Shown: one piece after another, positions 34,134-43,195 of the stretch | Layout: each line of letters begins with the position of its first letter | Numbering within the stretch: position 1 is the stretch's first letter | Assembly: GCF_041287255.1 (NCBI RefSeq) | Contig: NZ_JBGGTX010000001.1 | Coordinates: 806,001-870,000 of the forward strand | Length of the DNA stretch: 64,000 nt | Direction of reading: 5' to 3' | From: Tamlana flava | GTDB lineage: Bacteria > Bacteroidota > Bacteroidia > Flavobacteriales > Flavobacteriaceae | Made by a program: the position numbers and the translations under genes | The notes under the pieces: generated by a model | Seen by the model: only the letters and a program-made list of their open reading frames with translations | Database searches by the model: none | Told to the model about the DNA's origin: nothing

Positions 34134-35228
34134 ATGATTGTACAAGACGTCATAAACCATTTGGAAGATCTTGCACCTTTGGCTTATGCCGAAGATTTTG
34201 ACAATGTTGGACTTTTAGTGGGCAATAAAAATGCAAAAGTCACAGGTGTTTTGGTCACTTTAGATACGCTTGAAACAGTTGTAGATGAGGCCATTCAGGA
34301 ACGATGTAACCTTATTGTGAGCTTTCACCCCATAATTTTTAAAGGTTTAAAAAAACTCACGGGAAGAAGCTATGTGGAGCGCGTGGTGATGAAAGCTCTT
34401 AAACATGATATCGCTATTTACAGCATGCACACTGCTTTAGACAATGCATTACAGGGCGTCAATGACATGATTTGCAATCAACTTGAACTCACCAACAAAC
34501 GCATTTTAATACCTCAAAGTAAAACCATAAAAAAATTGACCACCTATGTACCAAAAGATGAAGCCGAAAACCTTCGGAAAGCCTTATTTGAAGCAGGTGC
34601 CGGTAGCATAGGCAATTATGATGATTGCAGTTTTAACGTAGAAGGTTACGGCACTTTTAACGGCAATGAGAGCTCTAACCCAACAAAAGGACAAAAAGGT
34701 TCCATTCACACTGAAGCCGAGACCAAAATTACGGTAACATTTGCCAAACATTTAGAATCTGAAATCATCAAAACCCTTTTTGAAGCGCATTCTTACGAAG
34801 AAGTGGCATACGAAGTCACCACCCTAGAAAACAAAAACCAAAATATTGGCATGGGAATGGTTGGCGAGTTGGAGAAACCAATGGATGAAGCAGATTTCCT
34901 GAATTACTTAAAACAAAAAATGAACACAAGGCTTATTCGGCATTCAGTATTTCTTGGTAAAAAAATAAAAAAAATAGCCGTGTTAGGTGGGTCTGGCAGT
35001 TTTGCTATTCAAGCCGCAAAAGCAATTGGTGCTGATGTTTTTGTGACGGCGGATTTAAAATATCACGACTTTTTTCAGGCCGAAAATTCCATTCTTTTAA
35101 CCGATATTGGGCATTATGAAAGTGAGCAGTTCACAAAAAATCTTTTAGTGGCATATCTTACAAAAAAAATTACTAATTTTGCAATCATTTTATCAAAGAC
35201 AAATACAAATCCCGTTAAGTATTTTTAA
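34134..35228 (+). CDS. Nif3-like dinuclear metal centre protein
   Basis: A 364-residue member of the Nif3/YbgI family, which forms hexameric rings with a two-metal site. Metal ligands are in LIVSFHPIIFKGLK, YSMHTALDNALQGVND and the C-terminal LLTDIGHYESEQF. The central roughly 100-residue insertion (TTYVPKDEAENLRKALFEAGAG to HSYEEVAYEV) is the PII-like (CutA-like) domain of the longer members. The cellular function of the family is not settled. It sits three bases ahead of the coiled-coil protein gene, a common pairing. Confidence 0.9.
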   Translation: MIVQDVINHLEDLAPLAYAEDFDNVGLLVGNKNAKVTGVLVTLDTLETVVDEAIQERCNLIVSFHPIIFKGLKKLTGRSYVERVVMKALKHDIAIYSMHTALDNALQGVNDMICNQLELTNKRILIPQSKTIKKLTTYVPKDEAENLRKALFEAGAGSIGNYDDCSFNVEGYGTFNGNESSNPTKGQKGSIHTEAETKITVTFAKHLESEIIKTLFEAHSYEEVAYEVTTLENKNQNIGMGMVGELEKPMDEADFLNYLKQKMNTRLIRHSVFLGKKIKKIAVLGGSGSFAIQAAKAIGADVFVTADLKYHDFFQAENSILLTDIGHYESEQFTKNLLVAYLTKKITNFAIILSKTNTNPVKYF

Positions 35229-35231
35229 AGT

Positions 35232-36014
35232 ATGGCTAAAAAGAAAGAAGCTACTGTGGAGGAGCGTTTAAGGGCGCTTTACGATTTACAACTCATTGAT
35301 TCCCGTATAGATGAAATTAGAAATGTTCGTGGAGAACTGCCATTGGAAGTTCGCGATTTAGAAGATGAAGTTGCTGGATTAAACATAAGATTGGAAAAAC
35401 TGGTTGCCGGTTTGGAAGTCATAGACCATGATATTGCAAGCAAGAAAAATTTAATTGAAGAATCTAAGGCTTTAATTAAAAAGTATGGTGAGCAACAAAA
35501 AAATGTTAGAAATAACAGGGAATACAACTCTTTGACCAAAGAAATTGAATTTCAGGAATTAGAAATTGAATTAGCTGAAAAGCACATTAAGGAATTTAAA
35601 GCCCAAATAGAGCAGAAAAAAGAGGTTATTGCTGAAACCAAAGAGCGTTTAAAAGAGCGTGAAAACCACCTAAAACATAAAAAAGGTGAATTGGATGCTA
35701 TTTTGGCAGAAACCGAAAAGGAAGAGCAAGCCCTTTTGGAAAAATCTGAAGAGTACAAAGATCAGATTGAAGACCGTTTAATTGCAGCATATACCAGAAT
35801 TAGAACCAATGTAAAAAATGGTTTGGCCGTTGTGCCTATTGAAAGAGGTGCTTCTGGAGGGTCTTTCTTTACCATTCCACCGCAAATACAGGTTGAAATT
35901 GCTTCTCGTAAAAAAGTAATAACAGACGAACACAGTGGCCGTATTTTAGTGGACCCTGTTTTGGCTGAAGAAGAAAAAGAAAAAATGGATAAACTGTTTG
36001 CTAAATTAAACTAA
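35232..36014 (+). CDS. Coiled-coil protein with a zinc-ribbon-like domain lacking all cysteines
   Basis: A 260-residue protein. Residues 10-180 form a long coiled coil (LEDEVAGLNIRLEKL..., EKHIKEFKAQIEQKKEVIAETKERLKERE). The C-terminal domain aligns with the C4-type zinc ribbon found in homologues. The usual CxxC pairs are replaced: RGASGGSFFTIPPQ stands where a CGGC is expected, and ITDEHSGRILVDP where a CxxCGR is expected. The whole protein has no cysteine. Role unknown; nucleic-acid or ribosome association has been suggested for the family but is not shown here. Pairing with Nif3 is frequent. Confidence 0.85.
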   Translation: MAKKKEATVEERLRALYDLQLIDSRIDEIRNVRGELPLEVRDLEDEVAGLNIRLEKLVAGLEVIDHDIASKKNLIEESKALIKKYGEQQKNVRNNREYNSLTKEIEFQELEIELAEKHIKEFKAQIEQKKEVIAETKERLKERENHLKHKKGELDAILAETEKEEQALLEKSEEYKDQIEDRLIAAYTRIRTNVKNGLAVVPIERGASGGSFFTIPPQIQVEIASRKKVITDEHSGRILVDPVLAEEEKEKMDKLFAKLN

Positions 36015-36036
36015 CAGGTTTTCTTCAAAACATATC

Positions 36037-36068
36037 AAAAGCCTTCAAAATTAATTTTGAAGGCTTTT
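36037..36068. terminator. Perfect palindromic terminator
   Basis: A perfect 32-base palindrome, AAAAGCCTTCAAAATT (36037-36052) with its complement 36053-36068, followed by further T residues. It ends the Nif3/coiled-coil transcript. Confidence 0.75.
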
Positions 36069-36122
36069 TTATTTAAGGTTTACACACTTTTTTCGTCTAT
36101 TTAGAACAAGAAATCTAAACCC

Positions 36123-36782
36123 ATGAAAAATTTAATCACCCTTTTAATCGTAACCTTAATATTTAGTTGCCAGAATTCGGCTCAAAACAAAAAGAAACAA
36201 GAGGCTATTACAAATGCCCAACCCGTTCAAGTACCCATGGAAAATGGCTTGACCAAAGCCTATTTTGCCAGTGGATGTTTTTGGTGTGTCGAGGCCATTT
36301 ACGAAAGCGTAAAAGGGGTTAAGGAATCTATTTCCGGATATTCTGGTGGGCATACCGAAAACCCAACCTATGCGGCCAGCAACACAGGTAGAACAGGCCA
36401 CGCCGAGGCTGTTGAAGTGATTTACGACCCCGAAAAAGTAAGTTTTGAAACTTTGGTTGATGTGTATTTTGCCTCGCAAAACGTAACACAGGTTAACGGA
36501 CAGGGTAACGACAGAGGGTCACAATACCGTTCCATAATTTTTTACCAAAATGAGGCACAAAAAGAAATCATTTTAAAGAAGAAAGCCGAATTGGCCAAAA
36601 AACTTAATGCCACCATTGCTGCCGAGGTTTACCCCTTCCAAAAGTTTTGGGTAGCCGAAGATTACCATCAAGATTACGAAAAACTTCACCCAAACAACCC
36701 TTATATACAAAATGTATCCATACCAAGGCTAAACCGATTTAAGGCTAAATTCCCTAAAGAGTTGTTGAAAGAAGAGCGTTAA
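36123..36782 (+). CDS. msrA: Peptide methionine-S-oxide reductase MsrA, lipoprotein form
   Basis: Repairs methionine S-sulfoxide in proteins. The 219 residues begin with a lipoprotein signal (ITLLIVTLIFSC, acylated Cys at 16), so this copy should act in the cell envelope. The MsrA active site GCFWC is at 51-55, with catalytic C52 and possible recycling C55. Downstream segments GYSGGHTENPTYAASNTGRTGHAEAVEVIYDP and AEDYHQDYEKLHPNNPY are typical. It stands alone. Confidence 0.94.
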   Translation: MKNLITLLIVTLIFSCQNSAQNKKKQEAITNAQPVQVPMENGLTKAYFASGCFWCVEAIYESVKGVKESISGYSGGHTENPTYAASNTGRTGHAEAVEVIYDPEKVSFETLVDVYFASQNVTQVNGQGNDRGSQYRSIIFYQNEAQKEIILKKKAELAKKLNATIAAEVYPFQKFWVAEDYHQDYEKLHPNNPYIQNVSIPRLNRFKAKFPKELLKEER

Positions 36783-36870
36783 AATTATTGTAGCCATAAT
36801 TTTATTTTGACGCTTTCAAAGTAAAAATCAAAAGGTATAATTTATTGTATCTTTAATAAAATTTTTAGTT

Positions 36871-37518
36871 ATGAAAAATGCCATTTACCTCGGCTTTGCC
36901 CTATTCCTTTTCATAGGATGCAAGCAAAAACTTGAACGCCAATCTATTGAAAAAGAAATGCCTGTGAAAAAAAAAATTGCCAAAGCCCATGGTTTTGAGC
37001 ACTGGAAAAATGTTTTGGAGATAACTTTTAATTTCAATGGAAAACGGCATTGGACATGGAGCCCTAAAACAAACGACGTTACTCTTATAACTGCAAGCGA
37101 CACCATCAATTACAACAGAAAAAGTGTAGATAGCCTATCACTAAATGCCGATAGAGCCTTTATTAACGATAAATTTTGGCTATTGATTCCGTTTCAATTG
37201 GTTTGGGATAAAAGCGCATCCATTTCGGAACCGATAAAAGAAATTGCACCGATTGGTAAAACCGAACTGAATAAAATTACCCTGAGCTACTCCAACGAAG
37301 GTGGCTACACGCCTGGTGATGCCTATGATATTTATTTTGGTGACGATTACCTCATTAAAGAATGGATTTTTAGAAGAGGCAACCAAAAAGAACCTTCTTT
37401 AACAAACACTTTTGAACACTACCAAGATTTTAATGGCATTAAAATTGCACTGGACCATAAAAACCCGCAAAATAATTGGAGTTTAGGTTTTACTGACGTG
37501 CATGTGGTTTTTGAATAA
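36871..37518 (+). CDS. Conserved lipoprotein of unknown function (DUF6503-like)
   Basis: A 215-residue lipoprotein: the signal MKNAIYLGFALFLFIGC places the acylated cysteine at 17. The mature part is beta-rich (VLEITFNFNGKRHWTWSPKTNDVTL..., LNKITLSYSNEGGYTPGDAYDIYF). It resembles outer-membrane-lipoprotein-like beta proteins of Flavobacteriia. No catalytic motif is recognised. It is followed by a strong terminator shared with the convergent CDGSH gene. Confidence 0.75.
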   Translation: MKNAIYLGFALFLFIGCKQKLERQSIEKEMPVKKKIAKAHGFEHWKNVLEITFNFNGKRHWTWSPKTNDVTLITASDTINYNRKSVDSLSLNADRAFINDKFWLLIPFQLVWDKSASISEPIKEIAPIGKTELNKITLSYSNEGGYTPGDAYDIYFGDDYLIKEWIFRRGNQKEPSLTNTFEHYQDFNGIKIALDHKNPQNNWSLGFTDVHVVFE

Positions 37519-37602
37519 GTTATTAACAAAAACATCTAAAGACTTAGTTCATGCGTATTTAAATCACAGAAGAAATATTCCGCATTTGCGCCTATATATA
37601 TC

Positions 37603-37635
37603 AAAGCGCTTGGACCAATGGCCCAAGCGCTTTTT
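37603..37635. terminator. Terminator between lipoprotein and CDGSH genes
   Basis: Stem AAAGCGCTTGG (37603-37613) pairs with 37623-37633 around a nine-base loop, followed by T residues. It lies between two convergent genes. Confidence 0.65.
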
Positions 37636-37655
37636 CATTTCTATAAATTGCGAAT

Positions 37656-38081
37656 TTATCCCTTAAATTCAACTTTTCTGTGTGTACCATCACAATACGG
37701 TTTATTGTTTGAAGCACCACATCTGCAAAAAGCCGTGGTTTTATCTTTTACCTCGGTAGAACCATCGGCACCAATGACCTTGATAATGCCGTGCACCAAC
37801 AATGGCCCATCTTTTAAAAGCTCTACTTTGGCTTCAATGGAGGCCGCTTTGTCATTGGCAGGTCCGTTCATATAATAACTTAAGGCACCCGATGGACACT
37901 GGGTTACCTGGTTAATAATATCCTCCGTGGTGCCCTCATTTATGCTCACCCATGGACGCATCTGTGGCCTAAATACCTTGGGCAACCCTTTAACGCAAAT
38001 TCCTGAATGGATGCATTTTTTAGCCTCCCAAACAACCGTCACTTCGCCGTTTGAGTATTCTTTAGTTTTTTCCATAGCCAT
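37656..38081 (-). CDS. Divergent 4Fe-4S domain plus CDGSH iron-sulfur protein
   Basis: A 141-residue cytosolic protein with two metal modules. The first, about residues 12-72, is a divergent ferredoxin-like domain with cysteines in KKCIHSGICVKGLPKVF and QCPSGALSYY. The second is a CDGSH domain whose 2Fe-2S ligands are C119, C121, C130 and H134 (CRCGASNNKPYCDGTH). Such fusions are predicted redox or Fe-S transfer proteins; the partner is unknown. It is divergent from kynU. Confidence 0.88.
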   Translation of the reverse strand: MAMEKTKEYSNGEVTVVWEAKKCIHSGICVKGLPKVFRPQMRPWVSINEGTTEDIINQVTQCPSGALSYYMNGPANDKAASIEAKVELLKDGPLLVHGIIKVIGADGSTEVKDKTTAFCRCGASNNKPYCDGTHRKVEFKG

Positions 38082-38165
38082 AATGTTGAAGTTTTACTAA
38101 ATATACAAAAAAATGCCATCTTTTTTCTGTTGCTTTTCCCTCTTCGTTTGTAACTTTAGAATGCT

Positions 38166-38173
38166 TATTTTTG
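38166..38173 (+). promoter_or_regulatory. -7 element of the kynurenine cluster
   Basis: TATTTTTG matches TAnnTTTG and lies 24 bases before the TTG start of kynU. A TTG at 38148-38150 is only 15 bases upstream, shorter than the ideal spacing. Confidence 0.45.
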
Positions 38174-38197
38174 TAAGAAACCGAAAAACTTTTCACA

Positions 38198-39463
38198 TTG
38201 CTCGACTATAAATTGGGGCTTGAATTTGCCAAACAACAAGACCAAATGGATGAATTGGCGCCCTTTAGAAATCAATTCCATATTCCAAAAGACAAGTCTG
38301 GAAACAATTTGATTTACATGACTGGGAACTCTTTGGGTCTTCAGCCAAAAACCACAAAAGCCTACGTAAACCAAGAGCTTGAAGATTGGGCAAATTTAGG
38401 TGTTGAAGGTCACACCGAAGGCAGAACACCTTGGTTGCCCTACCACGAGTTTTTAACCGATAGCATGGCAGAAGTTGTGGGTGCAAAACCCATTGAAGTT
38501 GTAGTGATGAACACCCTTACGGCGAACCTTCATTTTTTAATGGTATCGTTTTACCAACCCACCAATACCCGTTATAAAATTTTGATTGAAAGCGATGCGT
38601 TTCCGTCTGATAAATATGCCGTGGAATCGCAGTTAAGACATCATGGGTTTGATGACGAGGAAGGGTTAATTCTTTGGAAACCTAGAAAAGGCGAGGAACT
38701 TTTAAATTATGAAGATTTAGAAGCCATTTTAAAAAATCATGGCCAGGAAATCGCCCTGATTATGGTAGGCGGCGTCAATTATTACACGGGGCAGTCTTTC
38801 AATTTGAAACACATTGCAAAACTCGGACACCATTACGGCTGTAAAGTTGGTTTTGATTGTGCCCACGGGGCAGGAAACGTAGCATTGAACCTTCACGATT
38901 CCGGAGCCGATTTTGCCGCATGGTGTACCTATAAATACTTGAATTCCGGTCCTGGTAGTTTGGCTGGGTGTTTTGTGCACGAACGGCATGCTTACAATAA
39001 AAAGCTCAACCGTTTTGCCGGTTGGTGGAGTCACAACAAACAAACACGTTTTAACATGCGTGGCGAATATAATCAATTGCCAGGTGCTGAGGGTTGGCAG
39101 TTAAGTAATCCGCCTATTTTATCCATGGCGGCCATAAAAGCATCCTTGGATATGTTTCATGAGGTAGGCATTGAAAAGATCATTGCCAAGTCAAAAAAGC
39201 TAACGGGCTATTTTGAGTTTTTATTGAAACAATTGGGCGAAGATACCATTAGAATTATCACGCCAATTAATCCTAAAGAGCGCGGTTGCCAACTTTCCAT
39301 TCAAGTGAAAAATGCAGATAAAACCTTGCATGAAAAATTGACTGAAAGTGGTATAATAAGTGATTGGCGAGAGCCCGATGTTATAAGATGTGCGCCCGTG
39401 CCTCTTTATAATTCATTTGAAGATGTTTACCGATTGGTCGAGAAATTGAAAGAAATTTTATAA
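38198..39463 (+). CDS. kynU: Kynureninase
   Basis: PLP enzyme cleaving kynurenine or 3-hydroxykynurenine to anthranilate or 3-hydroxyanthranilate plus alanine. The 421 residues contain MTGNSLGLQPK near the N-terminus, the PLP-contacting GFDCAHGAGNVALNLHDSGADFA, and the Schiff-base lysine K246 in TYKYLNSGPGSLAG. RFAGWWSHN is also typical. The start is TTG at 38198. It heads the catabolic cluster and is followed without any gap by a small gene. Confidence 0.95.
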   Translation: MLDYKLGLEFAKQQDQMDELAPFRNQFHIPKDKSGNNLIYMTGNSLGLQPKTTKAYVNQELEDWANLGVEGHTEGRTPWLPYHEFLTDSMAEVVGAKPIEVVVMNTLTANLHFLMVSFYQPTNTRYKILIESDAFPSDKYAVESQLRHHGFDDEEGLILWKPRKGEELLNYEDLEAILKNHGQEIALIMVGGVNYYTGQSFNLKHIAKLGHHYGCKVGFDCAHGAGNVALNLHDSGADFAAWCTYKYLNSGPGSLAGCFVHERHAYNKKLNRFAGWWSHNKQTRFNMRGEYNQLPGAEGWQLSNPPILSMAAIKASLDMFHEVGIEKIIAKSKKLTGYFEFLLKQLGEDTIRIITPINPKERGCQLSIQVKNADKTLHEKLTESGIISDWREPDVIRCAPVPLYNSFEDVYRLVEKLKEIL

Positions 39464-39814
39464 ATGAACAGCCGCATATATATAAATTCAATTCTTGAAA
39501 ATGAGAAAAACATTTTTTTCATTAACAAAAATTCAGAATCTGGATTTTGGGATAATACAATTTTTGGATTGATAAATCTCATTCGATATAGAGACAAAGA
39601 TTATTTTTTAATAACCGACAAGAGAATTGTATGTCTTATTAAGAATATATTGATTAAAAATTCAAAGTACTCTGACTTCTCTAAAATCAAATTTAACTCC
39701 AATGATGATTCGCTTTGGTTTTTTGACGATGAAGGGAAAGAACAACGGTTAAATTTACGAGGTATGAGATTATCATATGAAGAAATTCAAAAATTAAAAA
39801 AAACTTTAAATTGA
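39464..39814 (+). CDS. Small PH-domain-like protein between kynU and kmo
   Basis: A 116-residue AT-rich gene starting on the base after the kynU stop. The sequence around RYRDKDYFLITDKRIVCLIKNIL and LWFFDDEGKEQRLNLRGMRLSYEEIQKLKKTL has the strand pattern and terminal helix of bacterial PH-like domains; this is a weak resemblance. No signal peptide and no catalytic motif are seen. Nothing in kynurenine breakdown calls for it, and hairpin repeats follow it, so it may be an insertion. Confidence 0.55.
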   Translation: MNSRIYINSILENEKNIFFINKNSESGFWDNTIFGLINLIRYRDKDYFLITDKRIVCLIKNILIKNSKYSDFSKIKFNSNDDSLWFFDDEGKEQRLNLRGMRLSYEEIQKLKKTLN

Positions 39815-39821
39815 CTCGTCA

Positions 39822-39910
39822 TTCCGCACTGTCCCACTGAGCGCAGTCGAAGTGTGCTACGGAATCCATTCATAATTTAAACTAAAATAGATTCCTGCCT
39901 GTGCAGGAAT
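39822..39910 (+). repeat. Hairpin repeat block between small ORF and kmo
   Basis: Two inverted-repeat units. The first is bounded by ATTCCG and CGGAAT and contains CACTGAGCGCAGTCGAAGTG. The second is ATTCCTGC (39891-39898), loop CTGT, GCAGGAAT (39903-39910). Such CATTCC...GGAATG units recur between genes in flavobacterial genomes. The second arm supplies the first two bases of the kmo ATG at 39909. Confidence 0.65.
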
Positions 39911-41318
39911 GACAAATATGACAGACAAACAACAAAATATAATCATTATTGGCGCAGGACTCTGTGGAAGTCTTTTGGCATTGCGGTTGGGCCAAAGGGG
40001 TTACAATGTTTCAGTTTATGAAAAACGTCCAGACTTACGTAAAGTAAACATCAGTGCTGGGCGCTCTATAAATTTGGCATTTTCAGACCGTGGCAATAAA
40101 GCCATGAAACTTGTCGGGTTGGAAGAACAAGTCAAGTTGCTCTGTATTCCCATGAACGGACGCATGATTCATGATATTCACGGGAACACTTTTCAATCCA
40201 ATTACAGCGGACGGGATTACGAATTCATTAATTCAATATCGCGCGGCGATTTGAATGCCTTGCTCTTAACCGAAGCCGAAAAGCACAAAAGCGTAAATAT
40301 TTACTTCAACCAGAAATGTAAATCGGTAGATTTTGAAAAAACAACGGCTTTATTTCAAGATTACGAAACCAAAAAAGAATTTGTTGAAGATGCGGATATT
40401 ATCATTGCCACCGATGGCGCAGGTTCTGCCATGCGCAGAAGTTATTATTTAGGCAAAAAGTTTTTGTTCAGTTTTTCGCAAGATTATTTAACACATGGCT
40501 ATAAGGAATTAAGTATTTTACCCGATGAAAAAGGAGATTTTAAAACCCATAAAAATGCTTTGCATATTTGGCCTCGTAAAGATTTTATGCTTATTGCCCT
40601 TCCAAATTTGGATGGCAGTTTTACGGTCACCCTGTTCCTAAGATATGAAGATGGCGAATACAATTTTAATAATTTAAATACCGAAAAAAGTGTTTTGGAA
40701 TTTTTCAAAAAAGAATTCCCCGATGCCTTGGCCCTCATGCCCAATCTTTTAGATGACTTTTTCAAAAATCCGACCTCCCCTTTGGGCACCATAAAATGCT
40801 CACCATGGCATTATAAAGGCAACACGCTTTTAATGGGTGATGCGGCCCATGCCATCGTTCCTTTTTATGGTCAAGGCATGAATGCTTCCTTTGAGGACGT
40901 GGTTGAATTTGACAAAGTTTTAGGCCAAAATTTAGAAACTTGGGAGCAAATTTTTAAAACCTATGAAAGCAACCGCAAAAAGAATACCGATGCAATAGCA
41001 GATTTGGCAATCGATAATTTTCATGAAATGAAGGACCATGTTGCTTACCCTATTTTCCAAAAAAAGCGTAAATTAGAAATGGCTTTAGAAAAGGAATTTC
41101 CCAATGGGTATTCGTCAAAATATTCGTTAGTGACCTTCAACGAAAATATAGGTTACAGAGAAGCCATGCTTCGTGGAAGAGCCCAAGACAAGGCCATTTT
41201 AAATCTTTTAACCAATGATGAGATAAGCCTTGAAGATGATTTAAAATCAACACTGGAAAAAGTAATGAAAGAAACCGAAGCCATTCTAGAAGATGATAGA
41301 ATTGCGGGATTAAAATAA
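39909..41318 (+). CDS. kmo: Kynurenine 3-monooxygenase
   Basis: FAD-dependent aromatic hydroxylase making 3-hydroxykynurenine from kynurenine with NADPH and oxygen. At 469 aa it has the dinucleotide motif IIGAGLCGSLLALRLGQRGY, then ADIIIATDGAGSAMRRSYY. The FAD site is GDAAHAIVPFYGQGMNASFEDV. The substrate-binding R/Y region includes NISAGRSINLAFSDRG, diagnostic for KMO. The start is at 39909 or at the in-frame ATG 39918. It is followed by the RidA gene after 4 bases. Confidence 0.95.
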   Translation: MTNMTDKQQNIIIIGAGLCGSLLALRLGQRGYNVSVYEKRPDLRKVNISAGRSINLAFSDRGNKAMKLVGLEEQVKLLCIPMNGRMIHDIHGNTFQSNYSGRDYEFINSISRGDLNALLLTEAEKHKSVNIYFNQKCKSVDFEKTTALFQDYETKKEFVEDADIIIATDGAGSAMRRSYYLGKKFLFSFSQDYLTHGYKELSILPDEKGDFKTHKNALHIWPRKDFMLIALPNLDGSFTVTLFLRYEDGEYNFNNLNTEKSVLEFFKKEFPDALALMPNLLDDFFKNPTSPLGTIKCSPWHYKGNTLLMGDAAHAIVPFYGQGMNASFEDVVEFDKVLGQNLETWEQIFKTYESNRKKNTDAIADLAIDNFHEMKDHVAYPIFQKKRKLEMALEKEFPNGYSSKYSLVTFNENIGYREAMLRGRAQDKAILNLLTNDEISLEDDLKSTLEKVMKETEAILEDDRIAGLK

Positions 41319-41322
41319 CGTT

Positions 41323-41721
41323 ATGAGCAATATAGTAAAACCACGAGGCGCTTACCCACCTGTAAAAGTGGTGGGCGATTTTATTTTTGTATCTGGCACT
41401 AGTTCCAGACAACCAGACAATTCAATTGCTGGGGTAAAAATGATTGACGACATGGGCACAAAACATCTGGACATTGAAGTTCAAACCCGTGAAGTTTTGG
41501 AAAACATCAACAGCAACTTACGGACTGTGGGCGCCAGTTTAAAAGACGCTGTGGATGTTACTACATTTTTGGTAAATATGAACGATTTTGCCGGCTACAA
41601 TAATGCCTATGCCGAGTTTTTTAATGCTGAAACAGGGCCAACGCGCACAACAGTGGCCGTACATCAATTACCTCATCCTGATTTATTGGTGGAGATTAAG
41701 GTGGTTGCCCATAAGAAATGA
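41323..41721 (+). CDS. RidA-family 2-aminomuconate deaminase
   Basis: A 132-residue YjgF/RidA protein. Typical stretches are FIFVSGTSSRQPDNSIAG, LENINSNLRTVGASLKDAVDVTTFLVNMNDF and the C-terminal GPTRTTVAVHQLPHPDLLVEIKVVAHKK with the conserved Arg. Its place between KMO and aminomuconate-semialdehyde dehydrogenase, and similarity to the AmnD/NbaF type, support hydrolytic deamination of 2-aminomuconate. It overlaps the next gene by 4 bases (ATGA). Confidence 0.85.
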   Translation: MSNIVKPRGAYPPVKVVGDFIFVSGTSSRQPDNSIAGVKMIDDMGTKHLDIEVQTREVLENINSNLRTVGASLKDAVDVTTFLVNMNDFAGYNNAYAEFFNAETGPTRTTVAVHQLPHPDLLVEIKVVAHKK

Positions 41722-43157
41722 ACATTCAAAACTATATAAATGGGAGTTTTCACAATCCTTTAAACAATGAATGGATTGACAATTTTTGTCCAGCCAATGG
41801 TGAAGTTTACGGCAAAATACCAAATTCCTCCAAAGAAGATGTTGAAAACGCATACATTGCTGCAAAATCTGCATTTCCAATTTGGTCTGAAACCACATTG
41901 GACGAGCGTAATAGGATTTTAATTAAAATCTCTGAACTCCTAGAAGTAAATCTAGACCGATTTGCAGAAGCTGAAAGCAAAGACAATGGCAAACCCTTGA
42001 GTTTAGCCAAGTTTGTTGATATTCCAAGGGCAGCAAGTAACTTTCGCTTTTTTGGCAATGCCATCACGCAATTTGCTAGTGAAAGTCACGAAAGTGTTGG
42101 TCAAAATGCCATCAATTATACGTTAAGGCAACCCATTGGGGTTGTGGGCTGTATTTCACCTTGGAATCTTCCACTCTACTTATTTACTTGGAAAATAGCC
42201 CCAGCCATCGCTACAGGCAATTGCGTAGTGGCAAAACCCAGCGAGATTACCCCTATGACAGCTTATTTGTTAGGAGAAGTTTGTAATGAAGCAGGCTTAC
42301 CAAAGGGTGTTTTAAACATTGTTCACGGATTGGGAACAACAACCGGACAAGTTATTGTTGAACATCCCGACATAAAAGCCATAAGTTTTACCGGAGGTAC
42401 GGCAACGGGAGCCCATATAGCAAGAACGGCTGCGCCAATGTTCAAAAAACTGTCGTTGGAGCTTGGTGGAAAAAATCCAAACATAATTTTTGCTGATTGC
42501 GATTATGAACATATGCTGGAAACAACGTTGCGCTCATCGTTTTCAAACCAAGGACAAATTTGTTTGTGTGGGAGTCGTATTTTTGTGGAATCGACTATTT
42601 ACAATAAGTTTAAAGTTGATTTTGTTGAAAAAGTAAAACTATTAAAAGTTGGACATCCTTCTGAACACTCGACTGATATTGGTGCATTGGTTTCAAAACC
42701 GCATTTGGAAAAGATCATGGATTATATAGAAATTGCAAAAAACGAAGGAAACAAAATGCTTTGTGGAGGACAAAAAGTAACCTTAAAAGGTTTTGAAGAT
42801 GGCTATTATTTTGAACCAACCGTAATTGAGGTAAAAACCAATGATTGTAGGCTAAACCAAGAAGAAATATTTGGCCCGATAGTTACCCTAATGCCATTTG
42901 AGAGTGAAGATGAAGTTTTACAAACGGCCGATGATGTAAAATATGGTTTGTCTGCCACATTATGGACGAACGATTTAAAACGAACCATGCGCATGAGCAA
43001 CCAATTACAAGTGGGAATCATTTGGGTAAATACTTGGATGATGCGTGATTTACGTACACCTTTTGGTGGTATAAAAGCGAGTGGCATTGGTCGTGAAGGT
43101 GGCTTTGAAGCCTTGCGGTTTTTTACAGAGGCTAAAAATGTTTGTATAAAATATTGA
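41718..43157 (+). CDS. 2-aminomuconic 6-semialdehyde dehydrogenase
   Basis: NAD-dependent aldehyde dehydrogenase of 479 aa, predicted to oxidise 2-aminomuconate semialdehyde to 2-aminomuconate. Catalytic motifs are FTGGTATGAHIARTAAP (NAD site), LELGGKNPNIIF (general-base Glu) and SNQGQICLCGSRIFVE (nucleophilic Cys). The NTWMMRDLRTPFGGIKASGIGREGG segment matches the AMSDH/hydroxymuconic-semialdehyde dehydrogenase group. Substrate assignment comes from subfamily resemblance and from the neighbours. Confidence 0.92.
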   Translation: MNIQNYINGSFHNPLNNEWIDNFCPANGEVYGKIPNSSKEDVENAYIAAKSAFPIWSETTLDERNRILIKISELLEVNLDRFAEAESKDNGKPLSLAKFVDIPRAASNFRFFGNAITQFASESHESVGQNAINYTLRQPIGVVGCISPWNLPLYLFTWKIAPAIATGNCVVAKPSEITPMTAYLLGEVCNEAGLPKGVLNIVHGLGTTTGQVIVEHPDIKAISFTGGTATGAHIARTAAPMFKKLSLELGGKNPNIIFADCDYEHMLETTLRSSFSNQGQICLCGSRIFVESTIYNKFKVDFVEKVKLLKVGHPSEHSTDIGALVSKPHLEKIMDYIEIAKNEGNKMLCGGQKVTLKGFEDGYYFEPTVIEVKTNDCRLNQEEIFGPIVTLMPFESEDEVLQTADDVKYGLSATLWTNDLKRTMRMSNQLQVGIIWVNTWMMRDLRTPFGGIKASGIGREGGFEALRFFTEAKNVCIKY

Positions 43158-43195
43158 CAGCCTATTATATTGATAAATTGAACAAAATCTAAAAG

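Noticed and set aside
37618..37875. 85-residue plus-strand frame over the CDGSH gene
   Set aside because: The minus-strand reading contains intact CDGSH and cysteine motifs; the plus-strand frame has none.
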